This document shows positions 1 through 7,947 of a stretch of 64,000 nucleotides of DNA, in pieces. Location of the stretch: contig NZ_JAMQAW010000010.1 in NCBI RefSeq assembly GCF_023701525.1, positions 407,487 to 471,486 of the forward strand. Direction: 5' to 3'. Position 1 is the stretch's first letter; each line of letters starts with the position of its first letter. Both the position numbers and the translations under genes were made by a program. The notes under the pieces were generated by a model. The model searched no databases. It saw nothing but the letters and a program-made list of their open reading frames with translations, and was not told the DNA's origin. This DNA is from Streptomyces albipurpureus (GTDB lineage: Bacteria; Actinomycetota; Actinomycetes; Streptomycetales; Streptomycetaceae).

Positions 1-521
1 TTGACGACGGCTGGGCACACGACCCCGCCGCTGCCAGGATCCTGCTCGACCGGAACATCCCCGCGTCCCTGTTCCTGGTGTCGGACGCCGCGAGTAACGG
101 CCCCCAGTACTTCCGCACCCTGCTCGACCACGGCCCCTCGCGGATCGAGAACCACACCGTCAGCCACCCGTCGATGACCACTCTGGATGCCGAGGGGCAG
201 CGCGCTCAGATCTGCGGCGCACGCCAGCGGGCCCTGTCCACCTTCGGCTTCGAGCCGCGGCTGTTCCGCCCGCCGTACGGCGACTACAACGAGCAGACCC
301 GCGTCGCCGCCGGTGCTTGCGGTGCCAAGGCACTGGTGACATGGACCCACGATCAGACCACCTGGGGCACATGGCAGCCCCCCATGCCCCAGTTGCAGTC
401 GGGCGACATCATCTTGCTGCACTTCACGGATGGTCTCGCGGCCGATCTCACCCGGGTGCTGGCGGCTGCCGACGCTGCGGGCCTCAAGCCGGCGCGGCTG
501 CGGGACTACATCGCCGACTGA
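1..521 (+). CDS. Polysaccharide deacetylase (NodB/CE4 domain), 5'-truncated by the window edge
   Basis: Carbohydrate esterase family 4 enzymes remove N- or O-acetyl groups from extracellular polysaccharides such as chitin or peptidoglycan. The frame is open from base 3, so the gene begins upstream of the window. Visible CE4 motifs, in order: DDGW at the very start (motif 1, catalytic and metal Asp), NHTVSHPSM (motif 2, the HxxxH metal-binding pair), RPPYGDYN (motif 3), a WTHDQTTW segment (motif 4 region) and LLHF (motif 5). All key residues are present, so the domain looks active. It ends with the C-terminal helix and has no extra domain. Any signal peptide lies outside the window. The substrate cannot be told from the sequence. 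Confidence 0.88.
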   Translation, partial: DDGWAHDPAAARILLDRNIPASLFLVSDAASNGPQYFRTLLDHGPSRIENHTVSHPSMTTLDAEGQRAQICGARQRALSTFGFEPRLFRPPYGDYNEQTRVAAGACGAKALVTWTHDQTTWGTWQPPMPQLQSGDIILLHFTDGLAADLTRVLAAADAAGLKPARLRDYIAD

Positions 522-970
522 CGGGCGTTGGCCCGACCAGCGGCCCCACCCAGATGCACCAGCCTTGCACCAGCCAGTGCAGACCCACCGCCCCCGGTGA
601 CGGAAACGAGTAGGCGGGAACGAGTAAGCAGGGCCTGGCAAGCAGGGCCGAGTGAGCGAGAACGAGTGAGTGGGGCCGAGCAAGACGGCGTAGAAGACTC
701 CCGAATGCCCGACCCCGCTGCCTCATCCCCCAACGAATCCATGCGCCGAGCATCACTCGGTGACGGTCAAGGCCAGGCAGCGGGGCCGAGTCCTGCGAGC
801 GGCCGCTAGCGGCGGGGCTCGTCCCGTAGGACAGGCGCGGTACCCGATGGATGGCGAGTGGCGCCTGCGCCGCCCGGCCATCAGGGGCTCCTTGGCCTAG
901 CCACCTCGGCAGCCAGCTCATTCGGCCCGTCGAGATCGGCGGCAGGCAGATTCCGACGCGGGAGAAAAGG
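522..970. other. Non-coding stretch with degenerate GA-rich repeats
   Basis: No convincing gene. Bases about 600-680 contain loosely repeated GAACGAGTGAG/GGGCCGAGCAAG-like words, probably decayed tandem repeats. Frames that stay open here do so on both strands and have no recognisable product. Confidence 0.5.
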
Positions 971-1186
971 CTCACGCCCGGGATGAGGCTCCTACCGGAG
1001 AAGGAGCTCAGGCCCGGGATGAGGCTCCTACCGGAGAAGGAGCTCAAGCCCGGGATGAAGCTCCTACCGGAGAAGGAGCTCAAGCCCGGGATGAAGCTCC
1101 TACCGGAGAAGGAGCTCAAGCCCGGGATGAAGCTCCTACCGGGAAAGGGCCTCACTCCAGGGATGGAGCTCCTACAGCGGATAGAG
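971..1186. repeat. Six tandem copies of a 36-bp unit
   Basis: Units begin at 971, 1007, 1043, 1079, 1115 and 1151. Each starts CTCAxGCCCGGGATG and continues with the CTCCTACCGGAGAAGGAG core. The middle copies are almost identical, and the sixth is the most diverged. Each unit holds a small palindrome (CTCC-TACC-GGAG), so RNA from either strand would form a ladder of hairpins. There are no unique spacers between copies. The array ends about 50-80 bp before the start of the next membrane-protein gene. Confidence 0.95.
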
Positions 1187-1266
1187 GCCTCGGAGAATCG
1201 CCAGCAGTGCCCTGCTAGAGAGCAGCATCAACACCATTGCCCTACTGTCACTTTGTGCTCTTTGGT

Positions 1267-2079
1267 ATGTTCTGCGCGCTTGGTTCCGCGATCTGCTACG
1301 GCACCGCATCCGTCCTCCAAGCCATGGCGGCCAAGACGGCCGCACCCGGTTCCGGTTCAGGTGTCGATGCCGCACTACTGCTCCGCGCCCTACGCAACTG
1401 GCGCTACCTCCTGGGGCTCGCCCTGGACGGGTGCGGTTTCCTCCTACAGATCGTGGCCCTGCGCTCCCTCCCCATCTACGCGGTCGGCGCAGCGCTCGCC
1501 GCCAGCCTCGCGGTCACCGCCCTGGTGGCGTCCCGGCTGCTGAGGACCGAACTGAGCCGCGTGGAGTGGGGCGCGGTCGCCACGGTCTGCGCCGGTCTGG
1601 CCCTGCTGGGGCTCGCCTCCGGCGCGGAGGGCGATCGCACCGGCTCAGCCGCGCTGCGTTGGTCGCTGCTGGGTGTGGCCGTCGCCGTACTACTGGTCGG
1701 AGCACTGGCGGGACAGCTTCCGACCAGGCCGCGAGCGCTGGTGCTGGGACTGGGGGCTGGCGCGGGTTTCGGCGTGGTGGAGGTCGCCGTTCGGCTGATC
1801 GACTCCCTGGCGGTGCCTCAGGTGTTGGCCAATCCGGCGCTCTATGCGCTGCTGCTCGGTGGAGCGGCGGCCTTTCTGCTGTTGACGTCCGCGTTCCAGC
1901 GCGGTTCGGTGACCGTGGCAACGGCCGGAATGGTGCTCGGCGAGACCGTTGGCCCGGCCGTGGTGGGTGTGGTGTGGCTCGGCGACCACACCCGTACGGG
2001 CCTGGCCTGGTTGGCGGTGCTGGGGTTCACGATCGCGGTGGCGGGCGCGCTGACCCTGGCGAGATTCGGCGAGCCCTGA
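1267..2079 (+). CDS. DMT/EamA-like integral membrane protein
   Basis: About 270 residues that are almost entirely hydrophobic, with roughly nine to ten predicted membrane helices. The N-terminus, MFCALGSAICYGTASVLQ, is typical of drug/metabolite-transporter-like integral membrane proteins in actinomycetes, which place a small-residue first helix right at the start. A methionine ten codons upstream (1237) is possible, but 1267 starts directly at the conserved first helix. The substrate is unknown. It lies just downstream of the 36-bp repeat array, whose hairpins could affect its expression; that is inference. Confidence 0.75.
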   Translation: MFCALGSAICYGTASVLQAMAAKTAAPGSGSGVDAALLLRALRNWRYLLGLALDGCGFLLQIVALRSLPIYAVGAALAASLAVTALVASRLLRTELSRVEWGAVATVCAGLALLGLASGAEGDRTGSAALRWSLLGVAVAVLLVGALAGQLPTRPRALVLGLGAGAGFGVVEVAVRLIDSLAVPQVLANPALYALLLGGAAAFLLLTSAFQRGSVTVATAGMVLGETVGPAVVGVVWLGDHTRTGLAWLAVLGFTIAVAGALTLARFGEP

Positions 2080-2251
2080 CCTCCCGAGGTCAACCGCGGG
2101 GCCCGTAGCGTCACCTGGTCACCCACCCTCACGCGGCAAGTTGGGCGATAAGGCTGCTATCTGTCACCGGCCTCGCCAGACTGTCAGCAAGCTCATGGTG
2201 TCGGTACGCGGCCAGCGCAGCCTCACGACACCGAGAAAGCCCGTAGCGGAG

Positions 2252-2428
2252 GACGATGACCATCAGCTGTACGGGCTTGATATCGCCCCCGGTGAACCGC
2301 GATGGCAGTTCAAGGCCGGCGGCCCGGTGCGTTGCGCACCCGTGGTGGTGGACGGCGTGGTCTATGTGGGCAGCGATGACCACCATCTCTACGCGGTCGA
2401 GACCCGAAGCGGTCCCAGCCTCCTCTGA
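2252..2428 (+). pseudogene. Fragment of a PQQ-binding beta-propeller (BamB-like) protein
   Basis: About 58 codons encode one to two PQQ-enzyme-type propeller blades: DDHQLYGLD followed by WQFKAGGPV, then VVVDGVVYVGSDDHHLYAVE and a TRSG turn. The pattern of 'dG.vYvGs.D..lYA.d..tG' is the canonical blade signature. Full proteins need six to eight blades, and nothing on either side encodes the rest: upstream codons are unrelated and a TGA follows at once. It is best read as the relic of a larger gene. Whether the short frame (from about 2141) is still translated is unknown. Confidence 0.6.
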
Positions 2429-2604
2429 GCACGGCACTCGCGGAGAGCCGCCTCTCCCAGCGCCGGTCTGGGCCACCTCTCCCGGCGCCGCCGCGCCTCC
2501 TCCCCGCGAATAGATGCCCCTTTCTTTTGCCAGCAGACTCCTTTGATCTTGTGGGGAGTTGGTGCAGTATGAGCGCACTGATGTACGACTGAGTTGGGGG
2601 ATGT

Positions 2605-3666
2605 GTGACTACACGCCGGGCGTTCCTGACCGTGGGTGCTGGGACCGTGGCTGTGCTGGGCACGGGAGCGAGCGCCGCCCCGGCGAGCGCGGCCAGTGTG
2701 TTCGGCTCGACCGTCGAGCCCACATACGACCAACCGCTCGGTATCGCCATGGAGGGATTCCCGACCGCGTATCCGGTGCGGTTCCTCCAACTGGTCAACC
2801 AGGGCGAGACCGTCAACATGGCGTATCTGGACATCGCGCCCACCGGCCCGTCGGTTTCCGGGCGTACGGTCCTCCTGCTCCACGGCAAGAACTTCGACGG
2901 CGGGTCATGGACCACCACGGCTCGCGCCCTCGCCACGGCCGGGCACCGGGTCGTGGTGCCGGACCAGATCGGTTTCGGGCGCTCGTCCAAGCCCGCGCTC
3001 GACTACGGCTTTGAACTGCTGGCCCAGAACACCGTGGCGCTGCTCGACCACCTCGCCATCGCTGACGTCGATGTGGTCGGCCACTCCATGGGCGGAATGC
3101 TCGGGGTGCGGTTCGCGCTGGAGCACCCGACGCGCACCCGCCGGCTGGTGCTGGCGAACCCGGTGGGGCTGGAGGACTACCGGGAGCTGGTGCCCGCGCA
3201 CACCACCGAGCGGCTGTTCGCTGATGAGCTGGCGAACAACAACCTCGTGGGCATCCGGGCCTTCTACAAGTCCTATGTGGTGAACTGGCGCCGGGCGTAC
3301 GAGCGGAATGTGGAGCTGCGCTACCGGATCACCCTGAGCGGCGAGTACCCGCGGTGGGCGCTGGCTTCGGCCCGCTCGTATCAGATGGCCTACCACCAGC
3401 CGGTGGTTCAGGATCTGCCCCTGCTGAGGCTTCCCGTTCTGCTGGTGATCGGCCAGGAGGACCGGGCCGCGGTGGGCAAGTCGTACGCCACCCCGGAGAA
3501 CCGCGCCAAGCTGGGGAACTTCCCCGTGCTGGGGAGGCTGGCCGCCGCGGCGATCCCTGGTTCGCGGCTGGTGGAGCTGCCAGGCGTGGGCCACCTCCCG
3601 CATCTGGAGGCCAAGAAGCGCTTCGAACGTGAGGTGCGATCCTTCCTCGCGGCAGGCCAGGCATAG
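2605..3666 (+). CDS. Tat-exported alpha/beta-fold hydrolase
   Basis: 353 residues from GTG 2605, preceded by a GTTGGGGG Shine-Dalgarno-like stretch. The N-terminus TTRRAFLTVGAGTVAVLG is a twin-arginine signal, with a likely cleavage after the ASAAPASA region, so the enzyme should act outside the membrane. The mature part has alpha/beta-hydrolase features: LLLHGKNFDGGSW (oxyanion-hole HG), VVGHSMGGMLG (nucleophile elbow, Ser near residue 160), GQEDRAA (acid) and GVGHLPHLE (catalytic His). The closest general families are proline iminopeptidase-like and epoxide or haloalkane hydrolases. The substrate is unknown. It overlaps the next gene by one base, suggesting an operon. Confidence 0.87.
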   Translation: MTTRRAFLTVGAGTVAVLGTGASAAPASAASVFGSTVEPTYDQPLGIAMEGFPTAYPVRFLQLVNQGETVNMAYLDIAPTGPSVSGRTVLLLHGKNFDGGSWTTTARALATAGHRVVVPDQIGFGRSSKPALDYGFELLAQNTVALLDHLAIADVDVVGHSMGGMLGVRFALEHPTRTRRLVLANPVGLEDYRELVPAHTTERLFADELANNNLVGIRAFYKSYVVNWRRAYERNVELRYRITLSGEYPRWALASARSYQMAYHQPVVQDLPLLRLPVLLVIGQEDRAAVGKSYATPENRAKLGNFPVLGRLAAAAIPGSRLVELPGVGHLPHLEAKKRFEREVRSFLAAGQA

Positions 3667-4010
3667 TGTCGTCGTACCACCGGGACGAGCGAGCGGTGCG
3701 GCATCAGCCCGCTCTGCTGCCGGTGACCTCGCAGGGTGTGGACGAGGGGTACCGGCTGGTGGGGCCGGATGGGCGGCTGACGGCCGTGGTGGAGCATGTG
3801 CTCTGGCTGGACAGCCATCCCGCGGGCCCTGACACCCATGTGGTGGTCTCGTTCGAGGACGGCTCTCAGGTGGAGTTCCCCTTCGATGTACCGCTGACGG
3901 CGGTGTGGCACGCGGAGACCCGCTCGCTCAACGAGACCGAACTGACCGCCGCGACCCCCGCGCAGTGGGGCAAGCAAGGCCACTTCCACGGAATCGACCC
4001 GGACGACTAG
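3666..4010 (+). CDS. Conserved hypothetical protein, translationally coupled to the hydrolase
   Basis: 114 residues. GTG 3666 shares its G with the TAG stop of the preceding gene (TAGTG), implying coupled translation. The protein is acidic, soluble-looking and without a signal peptide: a beta-rich segment (VVEHVLWLDSHP...VVVSFEDGSQVEFPFD) is followed by a short helical tail ending in HGIDPDD. I do not recognise a characterised family. The pairing suggests a role linked to the exported hydrolase or to its folding; that is inference. Confidence 0.65.
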   Translation: MSSYHRDERAVRHQPALLPVTSQGVDEGYRLVGPDGRLTAVVEHVLWLDSHPAGPDTHVVVSFEDGSQVEFPFDVPLTAVWHAETRSLNETELTAATPAQWGKQGHFHGIDPDD

Positions 4011-4395
4011 CCCGGTTCGGGCCACCGGTCATGCTGCCCTGCGAGGTGGTCGGGAGACGCTCCCGGGCGATGGACCCGGAAACGTCGGCCCATCTGACCG
4101 GTTGTTCTGACCGGTTGTTCCTTCTGACCGGGTGTTCTGATCGGTTGTTCCCTCTGACCGGATGTTCTCTCTGACCGGCTGCCCCTTTGAGTGCCTCAGC
4201 CGCCCTTGGCGCGGTGCCGCCCATCCGCATCAGGGCCGCCCCCCGAACGGCTACCCACGAAACGATCACCCGCCGGGGCGGCTACAACCCAGCTGACTAT
4301 CCGCACCCGTTGAGGCAAGATGCCGACAGGGCCGGCAGTACATGAGAGCGCCGCTCGCGCCGGGACATCACCCGGCCAGGGGGGAGAAGGAGACC
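4011..4395. other. Intergenic region containing a short imperfect tandem repeat
   Basis: No gene seen. Bases 4094-4182 carry about six imperfect copies of CTGACCGGTTGTTC at spacings of 13-18 bp. The rest shows nothing recognisable apart from the ribosome-binding region (GGAGAAGGAGA, 4383-4393) of the next gene. Confidence 0.6.
4094..4182. repeat. Imperfect tandem repeat, CTGACCGGTTGTTC-like
   Basis: Six diverged copies starting near 4094, 4107, 4124, 4137, 4153 and 4171. Unit spacing varies (13-18 bp) and is not a multiple of three, so it is not protein-coding in origin. Confidence 0.8.
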
Positions 4396-4572
4396 TTGAG
4401 CCAACCGACGCACCGCGACGCCAGAGTCAACGGCGACCACGTCACGCGAAGCACCGTCCACACCACCCGGATATCCCCGAGTGAACGCCTCGGCGGCGCC
4501 AACGGGACGCGTCCTGAAGCCGTCGCCACCGACCGGGACGCGACCAGCGCCGAGCACCCCGGTGAGGCCTGA
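4396..4572 (+). CDS. Small hypothetical protein
   Basis: 58 residues from TTG 4396, chosen because AAGGAGA sits just upstream; an in-frame ATG at 4342 would add 18 residues without a ribosome-binding site. Its TGA overlaps the ATG of the next gene (TGATG), so the two are coupled. It is hydrophilic and probably disordered (SQPTHRDARVNGDH...). No family recognised. Coding status rests on the start signal and the coupling. Confidence 0.45.
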   Translation: MSQPTHRDARVNGDHVTRSTVHTTRISPSERLGGANGTRPEAVATDRDATSAEHPGEA

Positions 4573-5480
4573 TGAGCGAGGACTGGAACGGACCCGACTG
4601 GCGGCTGAACCTCCCCGAGTCCTGGCTGCTCTGCGGATTCCTCAAACCGGACCCCACCCTGCGCAGTTGGGGTGCTTGCCATCACTGGGCGATGCTGGAA
4701 CTCCAGCTGATGGGCGTCATCGAACCCGTCAGCCGGACGAAGATCGAGAAGAAGTACGTCCTCTTCGGGCCGCTGGAGCCGGTGGTGTCCCATGGCTTCG
4801 GTGAGGGCCCCCAGTCGCACATCCACCTCCCCGACTACTTCGACCGGGCCAAGGACCGGGTGCTCAGCGGAATGCGCTCCTACGCCGCTTCACCGGTGCT
4901 GAGTCAGCACATCTACCACCCGGGCATGATCCGGGAGAACATCTCCGCAGGCGGTCAGTTCAATCGAGAGCTGGTCCGCTCCCTGGCCGATCACGGCCTT
5001 CTGCGGATCAAGCGCGACAACTGGTCGGGCGTATCGAGCAAACCGACCGGGGAGACAGCCGCCGTGGTGGGGACGGTCGCGTACAACATCACCCGGGCGC
5101 GCGACCAGTTCCCCGGCTGGGTGCGGACGGATCGCGCCCGCGCGCTGGACTTCACCCGCCGGATGGGGGCGTTGGCCCTGATGGTGCCCGCCGTCCACAA
5201 GAGCTGGCGGCCCGCGTTGCGGGAGCTCTTCAGGGGAGCGTCGTCCGATGCCGTGGAGCAGTCGGAAGGCGCGCGGCTGGCCGATGCGACCCGGCGCGCC
5301 GCGGCCGACGAAGTCCGCAGCGCCGTACGCTCCGAGGTGTTCGGCGGCCTGGCGGACGGCTTCTACGACCAGCCGATGGTGGACATCGCCGACGGCCTGT
5401 TGAGCGAGGCTGACTTCTCCGGCGTCTGGGACTTCGCGGGGGTGGACGGCGGCGGCGATGGCGGGGGTGGCGGCGACTAG
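4572..5480 (+). CDS. Conserved hypothetical protein with glycine-rich tail
   Basis: 302 residues. The N-terminal part (WLLCGFLKPD...WAMLELQLMGVIEPVSRTKI...FGPLEPV) looks like a helical or winged-helix-type alpha/beta region, with a second helical region around RDQFPGWVRTDRARALDFTRRMGALAL. The C-terminus becomes GGGDGGGGGD. There is no signal peptide and no confident membrane span. The layout (helical N-terminal half, central amphipathic helices, Gly-rich end) resembles several Streptomyces proteins of unknown function. I cannot assign a reaction. Coupled to the preceding small gene. Confidence 0.7.
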   Translation: MSEDWNGPDWRLNLPESWLLCGFLKPDPTLRSWGACHHWAMLELQLMGVIEPVSRTKIEKKYVLFGPLEPVVSHGFGEGPQSHIHLPDYFDRAKDRVLSGMRSYAASPVLSQHIYHPGMIRENISAGGQFNRELVRSLADHGLLRIKRDNWSGVSSKPTGETAAVVGTVAYNITRARDQFPGWVRTDRARALDFTRRMGALALMVPAVHKSWRPALRELFRGASSDAVEQSEGARLADATRRAAADEVRSAVRSEVFGGLADGFYDQPMVDIADGLLSEADFSGVWDFAGVDGGGDGGGGGD

Positions 5481-5767
5481 CCCCATCGGCCTTCCTACAG
5501 ACGCCGAGGTTTCCCCTGGTCACACCGGATCGCGGCTTTCCGCGACCCGGTGGGCCGCGACCTCGCAGGGTGCGATGTCACCAAAGAACGTTGGGGAAGG
5601 ACCTTCCAACCACCCCTCCAACTCCCCTGGTCACTCGAACAGGTGACGCGGTGGAATATTCGGGTGGGGGCGCGGTACGTTCGCGCTCACCACAGAAAAA
5701 ATCAGCCCCCGGCGGGACGGCAATCCCGGACCGAGGGCCTAGTCACCAGGAAGAAAGCAGCTTCCCA

Positions 5768-6509
5768 ATGAGTTCAGTGGATTCTAGCGCGCCCCCGTCC
5801 AGCGGTGTGATCCATGTGCGACACCGGCATGACACCCACTTCAGCGTCGTGGGCAACCATCTCGCCCAACATCGCACCCTCTCCGCTACCGCGATCGGGC
5901 TCGCCGTGCACATCCAGTCGCTGCCGGATGGGGCCGCGGTCGGCATCAAGGCACTGGCGGCGCGCTTCCCGGAGAGCGAGTACCGCATCGCCGCCGCGTT
6001 ACGGGAGTTGGAGCGGGCCGGCTATCTCCAGCGCAGCCGGCTGCGGACCCCGGGGCAGCGGATCGTCACCCGCACGACCTACTTCGAACACCCCGGCGCC
6101 CCGACTACCGCCTCCGCCCCGGCCGTACAGCGGCGCTCTCGGGTGAGTCTGGTCAAGGCCGTCCGCTCCCCGGCCGCCGATCTTCTGGCCCGGCTGCGCT
6201 TGTCCGATCCTCGGCTGACGCTCTCGGTGCGGGACATCGTGTCCCTCTGCCCGGCCGTCACCGCCTGGCTGGAGCGTGCCGTACCGCCCGATCAGGTGCT
6301 GCGTACGCTCTCCACCGCGCTGCCCGCCGGTCCCATCCATCGGCCCGCGCGCCTCCTCGCCTACCGGCTCGCCCAGTGGCTGCCGCCCGAGGTTCCGGCC
6401 GCTCCCCCTGTCGTACCGCTCCAGGAGTGCGCGGAGTGTGAGCGGCCCTTCCGAGCGGCCGAGCCCCGGGTGCTGCCGGGACTGCCGCTCCGGGCGGGTC
6501 GCCGCCTGA
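5768..6509 (+). pseudogene. Winged-helix regulator with C-terminal zinc ribbon, one-base frameshift
   Basis: ATG 5768 follows an AGGAAGAAAG ribosome-binding site. Residues about 30-105 form a winged helix-turn-helix (LSATAIGLAVHIQSLPDG...IKALAARFPESEYRIAAALRELERAGYL). Near the end the frame reads QECAECERPFRAAEP. Then, at a run of four C's (6464-6467), it runs into an unrelated Arg/Pro-rich tail ending at 6634. Dropping one C gives GCCRDCRSGRVAA and a TGA at 6507-6509, completing a CxxC...CxxC zinc ribbon of about 247 residues. The parsimonious reading is a +1 insertion in a homopolymer, either a real frameshift or a sequence error. The restored end also sits correctly just before a terminator hairpin. 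Confidence 0.72.
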
Positions 6510-6516
6510 CATACGA

Positions 6517-6549
6517 CCGCCCCCGGTCACCATCGGCGACCAGGGGCGG
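6517..6549. terminator. Hairpin terminator between convergent genes
   Basis: CCGCCCCCGGTC (6517-6528) pairs with GACCAGGGGCGG (6538-6549) with one mismatch and a 9-nt loop. It lies between the convergent regulator gene and mdh and can serve both. Confidence 0.65.
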
Positions 6550-6651
6550 GTACGTACGGTCTCAGACCGGGAGGCTCAGACCTGGAGTTCCAGCCTCCGA
6601 GCCTCAGGCCCAGCCTCGCAGGCCCAGGCTTTGAGGCTCAGTTCCTTGGGC

Positions 6652-7641
6652 TTAGATCAGGCCGAGCGCGCGAACGGCGTCGCGCTCCTCCGCCAGCTCC
6701 TGCACCGAGGCGTCGATACGGGGACGGGAGAACGCGTTGATCTCCAGGCCCTGGACGATCTCGTACCGGCCGTCCTTCGTGGTCACGGGGAAGGAGGAGA
6801 TCAGGCCCTCCGGGACACCGTACGAACCGTCCGACGGGATACCCATGGAGGTCCAGTCACCGTCCGCGGTGCCGTTCACCCAGGTGTGGACGTGGTCGAT
6901 CGCCGCGTTCGCGGCGGAGGCCGCCGAGGACGCGCCACGGGCCTCGATGATCGCCGCGCCGCGCTTGGCGACGGTCGGGATGAACGTGTCGGCGAGCCAT
7001 GCCTCGTCGCTGACGACCTCGGCCGCGTTCTTGCCGGCGATCTCCGCGTGGAAGATGTCGGGGTACTGGGTCGCCGAGTGGTTGCCCCAGATGGTCAGAC
7101 GCTTGATGTCGGAGACCGCCGCGCCCGTCTTCGCGGCCAGCTGCGAGATGGCGCGGTTGTGGTCGAGGCGGGTCATCGCGGTGAAGCGATCGGCCGGTAC
7201 GTCCGGCGCCGCCGCCTGGGCGATCAGCGCGTTGGTGTTGGCCGGGTTACCGACGACGAGGACCTTGATGTCGTCAGCGGCGTGATCGTTGATGGCCTTG
7301 CCCTGGGGCTTGAAGATGCCGCCGTTGGCCTCCAGGAGGTCACCGCGCTCCATGCCCTTGGTACGGGGACGAGCGCCCACGAGGAGGGCGACGTTGGCGC
7401 CGTCGAACGCGACGTTCGGGTCGTCGGTGATGTCAATGCCCCGCAGGAGCGGGAAGGCACAGTCGTCCAGCTCCATGGCGGTGCCCTGGGCCGCGCCCAG
7501 CGCCGGGGTGATCTCTAGGAGGCGCAGCTTGACCGGCACATCCGGGCCGAGCAGGTGGCCGGACGCGATACGGAACAGCAGCGCGTAGCCGATCTGGCCG
7601 GCCGCGCCGGTCACGGTGACGTTGACGGGAGTGCGGGTCAT
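6652..7641 (-). CDS. mdh: Malate dehydrogenase (NAD-dependent)
   Basis: Interconverts malate and oxaloacetate in the TCA cycle, in the cytoplasm. 329 residues, the usual length for the actinobacterial enzyme. Start is ATG 7641 with GGAGATCGCC just upstream; codons upstream to 7761 lack homology. Motifs: the dinucleotide-binding VTGAAGQIGYAL (residues about 9-20), the substrate-loop arginines in GARPRTKGMERGDLL, GNPANTNA, MTRLDHNRA (catalytic Asp and Arg) and WGNHSATQYPD with the proton-acceptor His. All catalytic residues are intact. It is monocistronic, with about 300 bp of non-coding DNA upstream and the hairpin at 6517-6549 downstream. Confidence 0.98.
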   Translation of the reverse strand: MTRTPVNVTVTGAAGQIGYALLFRIASGHLLGPDVPVKLRLLEITPALGAAQGTAMELDDCAFPLLRGIDITDDPNVAFDGANVALLVGARPRTKGMERGDLLEANGGIFKPQGKAINDHAADDIKVLVVGNPANTNALIAQAAAPDVPADRFTAMTRLDHNRAISQLAAKTGAAVSDIKRLTIWGNHSATQYPDIFHAEIAGKNAAEVVSDEAWLADTFIPTVAKRGAAIIEARGASSAASAANAAIDHVHTWVNGTADGDWTSMGIPSDGSYGVPEGLISSFPVTTKDGRYEIVQGLEINAFSRPRIDASVQELAEERDAVRALGLI

Positions 7642-7947
7642 GGCGATCTCCGTAAGACAGCTGGCGGTAGGGGCGTCACTGCCCCGGGTCCGGAAGGCCC
7701 CTTCGCATCTGTCAGGAAGCTCTGTGACTCCTGATGAATCTTGATGTGAAGAGACATCCATCGGCCAGGCTATCCGACCCGAAGCAGCGTGCTTCGACGG
7801 GCCCTGGTGGTGCGGCGCACTCCCCCATGAACGCTTTCAAGCGCGCAGCTCAGCGGGGGTGCACTCGGCGACGGCGCAGTCGGCGGGGCGCTGAGCGCCC
7901 GCTCACTGGTCATCCATGCACCCTGCAACCGGCTGAGCACGGGCGAC

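Noticed and set aside
971..1186. CRISPR array
   Set aside because: The 36-bp units are back-to-back with no unique spacers and there are no cas genes.
484..1543. Repeat-rich proteins on either strand through the 36-bp array (LKPGMKLLPEKE or FIPGLSSFSGRS units)
   Set aside because: Open only because the repeat lacks stops in these frames; no ribosome-binding site or homology, and the plus-strand frame runs into the real membrane-protein gene.
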